A model generated the notes under the pieces. The model worked only from the letters and a program-made list of their open reading frames with translations. It made no database searches and was not told the origin of the DNA. From the NCBI GenBank assembly GCA_902500825.1, contig CABVRX010000016.1, forward strand, positions 20,561-84,560: a DNA stretch of 64,000 bases. The letters are read 5' to 3'. This document shows positions 44,577 to 57,602 of the stretch, piece by piece. This DNA comes from an uncultured Nitrospira sp. Its GTDB lineage: Bacteria > Nitrospirota > Nitrospiria > Nitrospirales > Nitrospiraceae. The translations under genes were made by a program, and so were the position numbers. The stretch's first letter is position 1; every line of letters begins with the position of its first letter.

Positions 44577-45899
44577 CTACCCGTTCATCACATTGATGAC
44601 GAGTCCCGTCAACGGCTTCGGGTAAAAATACGTCGATTTGTGCGGCATCCGTTCGCCCGCAGCGGCGACGGCTTGCACCTCACTGACCTTCGTGGCGTTG
44701 AGCAGGAATGCCCCTGTTCCGATTCCTTTGGCCACCCAGTCCAGGGCTTCGTGGTCATCTTTGGTGTAGAGAATAGCTTCTTGTTCTTGCTGCGTTGGAC
44801 AGAGCCTGGTTACGATCAGTTGTTGCAGAAGAGAGACGTCAAGTTTGGTTCGAGGGGATGCCTGAGAGGACGGTCGATGGGCCGGCTTCAGCGTGAGGGT
44901 GATGTATCGAGCGTCACCTTGTTGCGTCAGTCCGAACACCGGGGCATTCTTTCCTCCTGTTCGTAAACTTGCCAGGAACTGTGACCGCGCTTGCTGTTGT
45001 GTGGATGCGCTGAAGGAGAATTCTCGAAACTCGAACGTATCCCCGAGTGCCGCCTTGATCTGTTCTGAAGAAGGCAAGGGAGTGGTGGCCACCCGGTGCG
45101 TCGGTAAGACCGTCAATCCCGGATCTTCGAGCGGGGTAAGTAGCATTAAGACCGAGTCGTAGGGTTGCAGCTCGGTTTGAGGGCCGGCCTGCTGTCTCCG
45201 GAGCTTTTGATAGTTCAGCGCCGTTTCATAGCGATGATGACCGTCCGCGATGAAAAGCGGCTTGCTGTGCATCGCTTTGGTAACTTGTTGAAGAACGGTC
45301 TCATCGGTGACGGCCCACAGGCATTCGCGGCAGCCCGCGTCGTCTTGAAAGTCGTAGCGCGCCGGCTTGCCTTTTACCGCGCTTTCCAGAAGCTCGATGA
45401 TGGTACCGAGCGGATCGGAGTAGAGGGACCAGATCGGGCTGAAGTTTGAGCGACAGGCTTCGATCAGATTCAGGCGATCGGTCTTTGCCGCAGCGCGCGT
45501 GTTCTCGTGAGGATAAATATGTCCGGAGTCAAGCGCCTCCAGCTTTGCCAGCGCCAAAAATCCCCGAAGCACTTTCTTCGGGGCATCGGGGGATGAGTAG
45601 GGAGGAGCGTATTCAATCGTGTGATAGTAGACGGTAGGCTGTGCATCGCGCTTGAAGATACCCTGGTTGAGCCAGGTCTGCAGCGTAGCGGCTGCGCGGC
45701 TGTACCGGTTGTGGGCAGGACCGTCACCGGGCTGGTCGAGCCCCAATTCCATGCGGATAATGTTATGCGGATGGCGGTCGTGAAGTCGTTTTTGCCCCTC
45801 CGCATCAATAATGTCATATGGCGGGGCGACCACATCTTTGATGGAGCCCACGAGTGCCTGATCGTACAGCATGCCCTGAAACGGAAAGATCTGTGACAT
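44577..45899 (-). CDS. DUF1015 family protein
   Basis: A 440-residue cytoplasmic protein of DUF1015 type. Family marks are IFPFQGMLYDQ near the start, VVAPPYDIIDAEG, and PLFIADGHHRYETALNY near residue 230 with the His-rich loop ADGHHRYE. Residues at C-terminal end (KSTYFYPKPLTGLVINVM) close the fold. DUF1015 proteins are predicted transferases or HTH-linked enzymes in nucleotide or amino-acid metabolism, but no function is established. It lies between the NtrC-type gene and the polyprenyl synthase. Confidence 0.8.
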   Translation of the reverse strand: MSQIFPFQGMLYDQALVGSIKDVVAPPYDIIDAEGQKRLHDRHPHNIIRMELGLDQPGDGPAHNRYSRAAATLQTWLNQGIFKRDAQPTVYYHTIEYAPPYSSPDAPKKVLRGFLALAKLEALDSGHIYPHENTRAAAKTDRLNLIEACRSNFSPIWSLYSDPLGTIIELLESAVKGKPARYDFQDDAGCRECLWAVTDETVLQQVTKAMHSKPLFIADGHHRYETALNYQKLRRQQAGPQTELQPYDSVLMLLTPLEDPGLTVLPTHRVATTPLPSSEQIKAALGDTFEFREFSFSASTQQQARSQFLASLRTGGKNAPVFGLTQQGDARYITLTLKPAHRPSSQASPRTKLDVSLLQQLIVTRLCPTQQEQEAILYTKDDHEALDWVAKGIGTGAFLLNATKVSEVQAVAAAGERMPHKSTYFYPKPLTGLVINVMNG

Positions 45900-46029
45900 G
45901 AATAACCCCTTGGCGATGTCGCGACAGCGACGACGGTTTGTTTGATGGTTACAGGAGAGAGTGGGATCCTTTCGCCCTACGCCATGCCGCTCCTACGGCC
46001 AGGCGTCCTTCCATTTGGCGGGAAGCCAA

Positions 46030-47034
46030 CTACCGGTCGCGGGTAATCATATAATCAGCGGCGACCGACAGCGCGCGCCGTGCAGTACTATCGTCGAAGC
46101 GCTCGAGTTCATGTTTGGCGGCGGCGATATAGGCGCTCGCACGATCCATCGCATAGGCAATCGAACCGAAATCGGCCATTAACATTAAGATTCGTTCAAG
46201 ATCGGCGGTGCTGAGCGTCCGAGTTTCCATTCGGTCCTTGATCATCTGACGGTCCTGTTCCGAGCAATGCTGCAACAGATGCAGCAGGGGCAGCGTCGCT
46301 TTTCCCTGCCGGAGATCCTGGCCGATCGTTTTCCCGAGTGACTCGCCGTTGGCGATGTAATCTAAGGTATCGTCGGCAACTTGAAAGGCGATACCGAGGT
46401 ACTGACCGAAGCGGAACAGCGCCTCCTGTTGCGTGTCCGAAGCCTCGGCCAGAATGGCACCCATGCGGCAGGCCGCGGCAATCAAGCTGGCAGTCTTGTG
46501 CTCGACGATCTTGATGTAATCGATTTCCGGCATCGAAGGGTTCCCGTTGTAGTACATCTGCAGGACTTCACCTTCCGCCATTTTGTTACAGGCTTCGGCG
46601 AGGACTTCATTGATGCCTTGGCTCTGGAACTCGACGACTTTGCACATGGCCTTCGTATAGAGGTAATCGCCGACGAGAATGCTGATTTGGTTTCCCCACA
46701 CCTTACGCGCGGTTCTCCTGCCTCTTCGGAGATCGGCGTCATCCACGACATCGTCGTGTAACAGGGTGGCGGTATGGATGAATTCCACGATGCTGCCGAG
46801 CTGATGGTGCTCGGTTCCAGGATAGGCGCAGAGGCGAGCCGACAAGAGGAGAAGCAGGGGTCTAAGGCGTTTGCCGCCACCGCTCAAGATATGGGCGGCG
46901 ACCGTATTGACCAGCGTTACGCTGGAGTCGAGGTTCTTTCGGACTCGATCCTCCACACCGTCCAGCTCACCACGGTAGGCCTCCCACACATCCGACATGC
47001 TATGCAGGGTTGCGATCGCTGGACCTTGTGCCAT
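46030..47034 (-). CDS. ispB: Polyprenyl (octa/nona-type) diphosphate synthase
   Basis: A 334-residue trans-prenyltransferase. First Asp-rich motif LLHDDVVDDADLRRG near residue 100 and the second FQVADDTLDYIAN near 230 bind the diphosphate Mg. The residues preceding the first motif (HTAT before LLHDD) are small, as in long-chain enzymes making quinone side chains, and it probably supplies the menaquinone or ubiquinone tail; UbiB-type kinase also occurs in this window. Exact chain length cannot be read. The gene is divergent from gltB. Confidence 0.9.
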   Translation of the reverse strand: MAQGPAIATLHSMSDVWEAYRGELDGVEDRVRKNLDSSVTLVNTVAAHILSGGGKRLRPLLLLLSARLCAYPGTEHHQLGSIVEFIHTATLLHDDVVDDADLRRGRRTARKVWGNQISILVGDYLYTKAMCKVVEFQSQGINEVLAEACNKMAEGEVLQMYYNGNPSMPEIDYIKIVEHKTASLIAAACRMGAILAEASDTQQEALFRFGQYLGIAFQVADDTLDYIANGESLGKTIGQDLRQGKATLPLLHLLQHCSEQDRQMIKDRMETRTLSTADLERILMLMADFGSIAYAMDRASAYIAAAKHELERFDDSTARRALSVAADYMITRDR

Positions 47035-47171
47035 GCGGCGGATGGTATGGCAGCCGAGGAAATAAAGTCAAGCAAATGAAAGAGGTATAGGCCCATCGTA
47101 ACCTTGACAGACGAATGACCCATCCAGTAAGGTCCCATCCTAACAATCGGGTGAGGTTCACCCTGCTGCTT

Positions 47172-47217
47172 ATGGGGGGAAATCCACCCAGGCTTCTCTC
47201 TGGTGCCATTCCCCCAT
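47172..47217 (+). promoter_or_regulatory. Hairpin in the gltB leader
   Basis: ATGGGGGGAAAT pairs with ATTCCCCCAT with one bulged G, and an inner CACCCAG/CTGGTG pairing extends it. It lies 42 bp upstream of the gltB ATG and is not followed by a T run on the plus strand. A regulatory leader or divergent terminator role is possible. Confidence 0.4.
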
Positions 47218-47258
47218 TGTCATAGGGAAAACGCTTATCCTTTGAATGAGATAGGTAT

Positions 47259-51776
<4,518 letters not shown>

Positions 51777-51793
51777 AGAAGCGCCGAGTAAAA

Positions 51794-51829
51794 AGTGTTG
51801 AGTTCGGATTTCACTCAGCACTCAGGACT
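51794..51829. repeat. Dispersed TCAGCACTCA-type repeat, copy 4
   Basis: AGTGTTGAGTT and ACTCAGCACTCAGGACT flank an 8-base loop and form a stem of about 9 bp (GTGTTGAGT with ACTCAGCAC). It fills the gltB-gltD junction and replaces a recognisable ribosome-binding site close to gltD. Confidence 0.65.
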
Positions 51830-51836
51830 AAAGCAT

Positions 51837-53273
51837 ATGGGTGACCCCAAAGGTTTCATGAAATATGCCCGTGAGGGTCCGAAGCGTAAGCCGATTGAGC
51901 TGCGGGTGCTCGATTGGAAGGAGATGTACGAGCCGATCTCCGAAGACAAGCTGAAGGCCCAGGGCGCGCGCTGCATGGACTGTGGCGTTCCATTTTGCCA
52001 AGGCCACACCGGTTGCCCTGTGGTCAATTTGATTCCGGAGTGGAACGATCTCGTCTATCGCGGCCGTTGGAAAGATGCGTTGAAAGCTCTGCATACGACC
52101 AACAACTTTCCCGAGTTCACCGGCCGGCTCTGTCCGGCGCCTTGCGAAGGGGCCTGTGTGTTGGGCATCAATGAAGATCCGGTCTCCATCCGTATCCTCG
52201 AATGGAACATCGTTGACCGCGGCTTCAATGATGGACTCGTGATCCCGATCGTGCCCGTGGTCAAGACCGGGAAGACAGTAGCGATCGTTGGTTCCGGTCC
52301 GGCCGGTCTCGCCGCCGCGCAACAGTTGGCTCGCGCCGGCCATGACGTGACCCTCTTCGAAAAGGCCGATCGCATTGGTGGCCTGCTTCGCTACGGTATT
52401 CCTGATTTCAAGATGGAGAAGTGGGTCATCGACAGACGGCTGGAACAAATGAAGGTCGAAGGGGTGAAGTTTCAGACCGGTGTCTCGGTCGGCAGAGACA
52501 TTACCGGCGAACAGTTGCGTCGACAGTTCGATGCGGTGGGACTGACGATGGGAGCTGAACAGGCGCGCGAGTTGCCCATTCCCGGACGTGAGTTGAAGGG
52601 TGTGCACCTCGCGATGGAATATCTCACCCAGCAGAATAAGCGGACGGCCGGCATCCCTTTCAGCGATGAGCCGATCACTGCGAAGGGTAAACGGGTGGTT
52701 ATCATCGGCGGAGGCGATACGGGATCCGATTGTCTCGGTACCACGCACCGTCAAGGCTGTCTCGAAGCACATCAATTTGAATTACTGCCGGAACCACCGC
52801 CGGAGCGGGCCGAGTCGACCCCCTGGCCGCTCTGGCCGATGCAGCTGCGCACGTCGCATGCCCATGAAGAAGGCTGTGACCGGCAGTGGAGCGTGTCCAC
52901 GACGAAGTTTACCGGCCACGATAGCCATGTCACCAAACTGCATGCGCATCGCGTACAGTTCAGTAACGGCAAGTCCACGCCCGTTCCCAACACCGACTTC
53001 GAGATGAACGTCGATCTGGTGTTGCTGGCGATGGGATTCACCGGTCCCGTCAAGAACGGTCTGCTTGATGACCTGGGCGTGAAGTATGACGCACGCGGGG
53101 CAGTCACCGTCGACGAGAACTTTATGACCAACCTTGACGGCGTTTTTGCAGGCGGCGACACCAAACGCGGCGCCTCGCTCATCGTCTGGGCTATCGCCGA
53201 GGGAAGAAAGATGGCCGCGGGTATCGACAAGTATCTGCAAGCCGGGAAGTCCGCGAAGAAGGATCGGCCTTAA
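51837..53273 (+). CDS. gltD: Glutamate synthase small subunit
   Basis: GltD (478 residues from the ATG at 51837) supplies electrons from NADPH to GltB. N-terminal Cys motifs CMDCGVPFCQGHTGCP and CPAPCEGAC bind 4Fe-4S clusters. The FAD site is VAIVGSGPAGLAAAQQLARAG near 145, and the NADPH site VVIIGGGDTGSDCLGTTHRQG near 285. The C-terminal FAGGDTKRGASLIVWAI is conserved. The start 14 codons after an upstream ATG was chosen because conserved sequence begins at MGDPKGF and the upstream part is repeat DNA. Confidence 0.95.
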   Translation: MGDPKGFMKYAREGPKRKPIELRVLDWKEMYEPISEDKLKAQGARCMDCGVPFCQGHTGCPVVNLIPEWNDLVYRGRWKDALKALHTTNNFPEFTGRLCPAPCEGACVLGINEDPVSIRILEWNIVDRGFNDGLVIPIVPVVKTGKTVAIVGSGPAGLAAAQQLARAGHDVTLFEKADRIGGLLRYGIPDFKMEKWVIDRRLEQMKVEGVKFQTGVSVGRDITGEQLRRQFDAVGLTMGAEQARELPIPGRELKGVHLAMEYLTQQNKRTAGIPFSDEPITAKGKRVVIIGGGDTGSDCLGTTHRQGCLEAHQFELLPEPPPERAESTPWPLWPMQLRTSHAHEEGCDRQWSVSTTKFTGHDSHVTKLHAHRVQFSNGKSTPVPNTDFEMNVDLVLLAMGFTGPVKNGLLDDLGVKYDARGAVTVDENFMTNLDGVFAGGDTKRGASLIVWAIAEGRKMAAGIDKYLQAGKSAKKDRP

Positions 53274-53370
53274 TCGCTGCCGCAACCGAATAAACGTTCC
53301 AACCGGTAGTCCCACCCACGCTGATATCTGAACGGCTGGTATTTCTTTCCGTATTCGCTAGAATAGCCGT

Positions 53371-53478
53371 GTGTCCGTCTACGAACCCATATTCAAAATC
53401 TTGAATGCAGCGGATGTGCAGTATGTGGCGGTCGGGGGAGTTGCCACCTTATTGCACGAGATGATCTCATTACATTGA
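53371..53478 (+). pseudogene. Fragment of a nucleotidyltransferase gene
   Basis: A frame from GTG to TGA encodes only 35 residues, including YEPIFKILNAADVQYVAVGG and VATLLHE. That matches the N-terminus of MNT/AbiEii-like nucleotidyltransferases, which continue with an Asp-x-Asp metal motif. Here the gene ends before any such motif, so it is a remnant. A PD-(D/E)xK-like gene starts 1 bp later. Confidence 0.6.
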
Positions 53479-53479
53479 A

Positions 53480-53989
53480 GTGTCGCGTTACGGTAAAGCA
53501 GAGCACCCAGTGAATGAAAACATTCAGAAGGCGTCAATCGGTGATCTTCTTCGGCTGTACGGCAACATCCTGGATGAGTTGCGTGCGCGGAAGGTCCTCC
53601 GAAGCACGAACAATCCGCTGGGGGATTATACAGAACACCTCGTCTCCACTGCCTTGGGGCTTAAGCGGACTGGAGGGTCGGCATCGGGCTACGACGCCAT
53701 CGATGCCGAAGGGAAGCGGTACCAGATTAAGGGGCGACGACTCACGCTGCAAAACCCTTCGACGCAGCTTAGCGCCATCCGAAATCTTCCGGCGCGGCCT
53801 TTCGACGTCCTAGCTGCAGTGATGTATCGCACTGACTTCGGAGTCGATTACGCGGCGCTTGTTCCCTTCGAGATCATAGTCGAACGCTCGCGTTTCCAGC
53901 AGCACACGAACTCCTTTCGCTTCATGATGGATCGGAAGATTCTGAGTGACCCGAGGGTTACCGATATCACATCGAGGCTAGCCGTTTAG
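53480..53989 (+). CDS. PD-(D/E)xK nuclease-like protein, DUF6998-type
   Basis: A 169-residue protein. The segment GYDAIDAEGKRYQIKGRR shows the D...(Q/E)xK core of the restriction-endonuclease-like fold, and an upstream Glu in NPLGDYTEHLVSTALGLK fits the helix before it. The family label rests on my recall of similar sequences. Two GTG starts are possible (53480 and 53510); the second, followed by conserved NENIQK, may be real. It follows a nucleotidyltransferase remnant, which suggests a degraded defence or toxin-type locus, but no methylase or partner is present. Confidence 0.6.
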   Translation: MSRYGKAEHPVNENIQKASIGDLLRLYGNILDELRARKVLRSTNNPLGDYTEHLVSTALGLKRTGGSASGYDAIDAEGKRYQIKGRRLTLQNPSTQLSAIRNLPARPFDVLAAVMYRTDFGVDYAALVPFEIIVERSRFQQHTNSFRFMMDRKILSDPRVTDITSRLAV

Positions 53990-54054
53990 CTTTGCGGTAC
54001 ACCGGACAGCTGATTGCGTTGCTGGGTAATGGGAAGATCGAAGGAAGAAAGCGG

Positions 54055-54420
54055 TTACGCGGCGACTGGGTTGAGAGTCAATTCTTCCTGCTCAACTTGA
54101 TTGGAGATGGCAGGTGTTTCGCGACCTTCGACTAGATCGGAGACTCGCTCGCGGTTGCCTAGGGCGTACCGAAGGAACTCAATGCCGAATTGGTTGTCTT
54201 TGGTCCAACGTACGACTGAAACTTCCACGGCCAGTGGAGATTCGGTGTCAGGGGTCTCAATGTGCAACGCAAGGTAGCTTCCTGGAGTCAGGGGCACGTT
54301 ACTCTGCATCCGGCATCCCGTTGCTGAAAGGTCGAAAAGGATTCCCTGACCTGCGCCGTTGTCGGTCTGGACGCTGGCGGGATATCGCACATAGATTCTT
54401 GGGTTGCACCGCAACTGCAT
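54055..54420 (-). CDS. PilZ domain protein
   Basis: A 121-residue c-di-GMP receptor candidate. The RxxxR element is RIYVRYPA, followed ~20 residues later by DLSATGCRM, the (D/N)xSxxG motif. The strands FGIEFLR and VVRWTKDN fit the PilZ barrel. Single-domain PilZ proteins relay c-di-GMP to motility, pili or exopolysaccharide systems; no target lies adjacent. Start ATG begins the fold without extra sequence. Confidence 0.88.
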   Translation of the reverse strand: MQLRCNPRIYVRYPASVQTDNGAGQGILFDLSATGCRMQSNVPLTPGSYLALHIETPDTESPLAVEVSVVRWTKDNQFGIEFLRYALGNRERVSDLVEGRETPAISNQVEQEELTLNPVAA

Positions 54421-54563
54421 ATTATCCTCGCTGTTAATGCCTGTATCGGCAGTGCTGAGAAAAACTTGACAGGCTAGGTTGCCTTTCTCTCTTTGGCTCC
54501 TCTACACTTCGTCGGTTCCTTGCTTGTATCGTGGGTTGAACCTTTACATAGAAGAACTGAATC

Positions 54564-55001
54564 GTGTCACAGCCAACGTATCCTCGCAGTCCCAAAATCC
54601 TACTCGGCGGCCTTGCTCACTTGGGACGATTTATCGACAAGATTCGGCTGCGCAACGCCGGACACATTCAGGATTACAACTACATCACGGTTGGATTCGA
54701 CAAATATCTGGCCGACTTCCTAGGCATCGATGGGAAAGCGTTCGAGCAGCGCGTATTGGCTGGTGGGACCGAGGAAGAGTTGCTCGCTTGGGTGAAGGCT
54801 AATGGCCGCAAGCCGTCTGAGCAGGAAATCGCGCAATGGTCGCAGGCTCTGCTGGCTTCTGGACCAACGGATGATGCAACTCGCCAGCGGTTCCAAGGTC
54901 GCTTGAAGGATGTTGCTGTCAAGCGTGGCGTGGCCGTGAGTTCCCTGCCACCTGTTACGACCTGGGCTGATGTGATTGAACTTGATGAGGGTAGGCTGTA
55001 A
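54564..55001 (+). CDS. DUF5069 family protein
   Basis: A 145-residue protein of DUF5069 type; markers are SPKILLGGLAHLGRFIDKIR, NYITVGFDKYLADFLGIDGK and the Trp in WSQALL. No catalytic motif is known and no function is established. Start is GTG, preceded by no strong ribosome-binding site. It is followed 11 bp later by a membrane protein in the same direction, so these are probably co-transcribed. Confidence 0.8.
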   Translation: MSQPTYPRSPKILLGGLAHLGRFIDKIRLRNAGHIQDYNYITVGFDKYLADFLGIDGKAFEQRVLAGGTEEELLAWVKANGRKPSEQEIAQWSQALLASGPTDDATRQRFQGRLKDVAVKRGVAVSSLPPVTTWADVIELDEGRL

Positions 55002-55012
55002 GTGTCCGAGGC

Positions 55013-56161
55013 ATGAACCGGGCTGGCGTCATTTGCATCTTTCTTGCGCTGGTGCTTGGGCTGCCACTTCTGGGAGTGCTGTGGGCCGGTCAGCCGCTTG
55101 GGCGCTATCTTGAATTTCCTCCGCGTACCAACTACGTGCAGCATGAATCATTTTCCTGGCCGGTGTTCATCGCTCTGGGAACTTTGATCGTTCTGGTGGT
55201 TGGACCGATTCTTCTGCGGATAGCGAGCACAAACCTTCGTCCGTTATCTCCTCTGACTCAGCGCTCAGTACTCAATACTCAACATCGCTCCTCATCATTT
55301 CACTGGTGGGGTTGGATCGGGATCGGATGGACGAGCCTCTGGTGGGTAGTGGCCTGGACCAGGTTTCCCGGGCTGGCGGCGGTTCAAGAACATACATTTA
55401 CGCCACTGTGGCTCGGCTACATCTTGATCGTGAACGCCGCCACATTCGCCCGCACCGGCCGATGCATGATGCTTCATCGCCCTCGCTATTTTCTGTCGCT
55501 GTTTCCGCTGAGCGCCGGCTTCTGGTGGCTGTTCGAGTACCTGAATCGGTTTGTGCAGAACTGGTCTTACGTCGGTGTGGTTGAACTGTCGTCGATCGAG
55601 TACTTTCTTCGAGCCACGCTCCCGTTCTCCACGGTGCTGCCGGCCGTTCTTGGCACGGCAGAGCTGTTGATGTCGTATCCTGCTGTCAGTTCGGGGCTGA
55701 ATCGGTTCAAACCAATTCAACTCCTGTCCATGAAGTTGGCAAGTTGGTCGTTCTTGATTATGTCCTGCTTCGGACTTTTCGGCATGGGACTGTGGCCGAA
55801 TTATCTTTTCTCGCTCGTGTGGGTTGGCCCGCTGTTGCTGGCGATCTCGCTTCAGGAATTGACCGGAAGGCCGACCGTTCTACCATCGCTTGCGCAGGGT
55901 GATTGGCGAGGGGTATGGATACCGGCGCTGGCGGCCCTGATCTGTGGATTCTTTTGGGAGCTTTGGAACTGGAAAAGCCTTGCCCATTGGGAGTATGCCA
56001 TTCCGTTCGTGCACCGGTTCCAGTTGTTCGAGATGCCCTTGCTGGGCTATGCGGGGTATCTGCCGTTCGGTCTTGAATGTGCCGCAATTGCCGATCTCTA
56101 TTTGAGCCGTCAGGTTTCCGAAAAACAGGATAATCCCGTCATGAATAATGGCCATTATTGA
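55013..56161 (+). CDS. Uncharacterised multi-pass membrane protein with inserted repeat
   Basis: A 382-residue protein with about ten hydrophobic segments, aromatic-rich (WWGWIGIGW, FWWLFEYLNRF). I do not recognise the family. Between the second and third segments, residues near 82-91 (LTQRSVLNTQ) are encoded by the TCAGCACTCA-type repeat, which lies in frame. A hydrophobic segment follows directly, so the insertion extends a loop and seems tolerated. It lies 11 bp after the DUF5069 gene. Confidence 0.7.
   Translation: MNRAGVICIFLALVLGLPLLGVLWAGQPLGRYLEFPPRTNYVQHESFSWPVFIALGTLIVLVVGPILLRIASTNLRPLSPLTQRSVLNTQHRSSSFHWWGWIGIGWTSLWWVVAWTRFPGLAAVQEHTFTPLWLGYILIVNAATFARTGRCMMLHRPRYFLSLFPLSAGFWWLFEYLNRFVQNWSYVGVVELSSIEYFLRATLPFSTVLPAVLGTAELLMSYPAVSSGLNRFKPIQLLSMKLASWSFLIMSCFGLFGMGLWPNYLFSLVWVGPLLLAISLQELTGRPTVLPSLAQGDWRGVWIPALAALICGFFWELWNWKSLAHWEYAIPFVHRFQLFEMPLLGYAGYLPFGLECAAIADLYLSRQVSEKQDNPVMNNGHY
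55256..55283 (+). repeat. Dispersed TCAGCACTCA-type repeat within a coding sequence, copy 5
   Basis: ACTCAGCGCTCAGTACTC and continuing CAATACTCAAC read in frame as TQRSVLNTQ. It is a variant of the element found in gene junctions elsewhere. It has no inverted partner nearby. Confidence 0.65.
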
Positions 56162-56190
56162 GAACTCACCCCGCCATTCCTTCAGGATTC

Positions 56191-56823
56191 CTATCTCAAT
56201 TCTGTCCAACCACCTGTTTGTGAGCGAAAGGTTAGGTTGCGCATCGTGGTACGGATCACGGTCACATCGTTGGTTTGATCGATTGATTGCATCTGCTCGT
56301 TCGCCGACCAGCGCACTGCAAAGAATCCCCCGGTGAACGCTGAAAAACCCAAGGCTCGCTCGGAGGTAATCACCACGATCACATGGCCGTGGCCCTGCAG
56401 TTGTCTGACGGTTTCATTGGGTCCCAACGCTTCGCTGAACCAATGGCCGCGACTCTCTTGAAACCCATGGACTCGCCGATTTGTCTGAACCATCAGCAGG
56501 CGCGGCGACACATGATGCCGGTCGACATGCTCTTCGATGCCCAACTGCACCTCCGTCCATCGCCGTAAGCCGAAGGAAAAGCCCAGAAGTCGGCGGGTAG
56601 TCTGGGCAAAGCCGGCCGGCCCTTGAGCCGCTGTGGTGACGATTGTTTCGTTAACACCCAATGGTTCCTCGACCGGACTGCCGCTTCCTGGTAGCGCAAC
56701 GACTCTGTCCTTTATGACGGTGACCAGGACATCGACATGGCGACTTTGTGGTAAGGCGGAACTTGGGGCGAGGGCGAGCATGATGATGAGAGAAAACGTT
56801 GCGCGACTGGTCGTAGAGCACAT
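56191..56823 (-). CDS. Predicted exported protein of unknown function
   Basis: A 210-residue protein with a hydrophobic N-terminus (FSLIIMLALAPSSALPQS) that resembles a signal peptide. The body is rich in Arg, Thr, Val and Gly with strand-like alternation, such as GFSFGLRRWTEVQLGIEEH and SERALGFSAFTGGFFAVRW. Two sections each show a Glu/Gly-(Ala/Gly)-(Phe/Arg) pattern that could be an internal repeat. I do not recognise it. It is convergent with the membrane protein above. Confidence 0.55.
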   Translation of the reverse strand: MCSTTSRATFSLIIMLALAPSSALPQSRHVDVLVTVIKDRVVALPGSGSPVEEPLGVNETIVTTAAQGPAGFAQTTRRLLGFSFGLRRWTEVQLGIEEHVDRHHVSPRLLMVQTNRRVHGFQESRGHWFSEALGPNETVRQLQGHGHVIVVITSERALGFSAFTGGFFAVRWSANEQMQSIDQTNDVTVIRTTMRNLTFRSQTGGWTELR

Positions 56824-56965
56824 CTGTATCCCGATCGTAGAGCTGATTCAGTGTTGCTTACTTATGCGAGGTTACGCAAGGGATGGCTCGAAGCTATCTT
56901 AAGGCAAGCGATCGCCCCCTAGACACCGATGGCTTTTGGTTTTCGGTGGTCAAGGAGGTGAGGTG

Positions 56966-57397
56966 CTATATGGAAGGCAGCGTCAACAGCTTTTTCATTT
57001 CGCAGTGTGCGAGGACGACGTCGGGGGCGCGTTGCAGTGCTTCATAATAACTCCGCTCATATCCGTCACCGAGTTCTGAGGGGCGAATGAGTGCCCGCAC
57101 CTCGGTCAACAGGACCGCTACGTCGTCGACCGTCGGTTGGTCGTGTCCATCAAGCAGTTCATCGATACGAACGACCATGTTGGAAAGCGGATGCAGCCAG
57201 GTAAACCACGGGTCGTTCATCACCAACTGGAGGAGCTGGCCCGTGGAGTCCACGCGGCCGTAAATCCGCTCAAAGGTCAACTGTTCGGCGACGATCAGGG
57301 CTTTATGCAATCCTAAGAGCCCATGCCGGACATCTGTGAGGGTTCGACGAAGCGGGTTGGTTTCTCGGACATGTGCTTGTTTTGATGAGATAGCCAT
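56966..57397 (-). CDS. Conserved hypothetical protein
   Basis: A 143-residue helical protein containing LHKALIVAEQLTFERIYGRV, LLQLVMNDPWFTWLHPLS and VRIDELL. This pattern of helices is familiar from hypothetical proteins of diverse bacteria, none with known function. No signal peptide, no membrane segment. Slight Leu-rich C-terminus (CEMKKLLTLPSI). Neighbours do not point to a pathway. Confidence 0.65.
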   Translation of the reverse strand: MAISSKQAHVRETNPLRRTLTDVRHGLLGLHKALIVAEQLTFERIYGRVDSTGQLLQLVMNDPWFTWLHPLSNMVVRIDELLDGHDQPTVDDVAVLLTEVRALIRPSELGDGYERSYYEALQRAPDVVLAHCEMKKLLTLPSI

Positions 57398-57602
57398 AGC
57401 GATAATCTTACCAGGTCAATGGAAGAATTGTGACTTAGCGTCGACTCTCAATACGGTTGACGCCACGATATGTTCCTTATCGGATGCCATAGGTTTGTTC
57501 TGTAGCCGCCACTTGAGTCATCGCAATGTTTGAGTTATGGGCCACATTCTTATCTCTGCCATCATCGGGCTTGGTTGCCCAGTGGTGTGCCGGAAGTCAG
57601 CG

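Noticed and set aside
43722..44966. A 414-codon plus-strand frame opposite the NtrC-type gene
   Set aside because: It is antisense to a gene with complete conserved motifs and shows only His/Asp/Gly-rich composition expected from an antisense frame.
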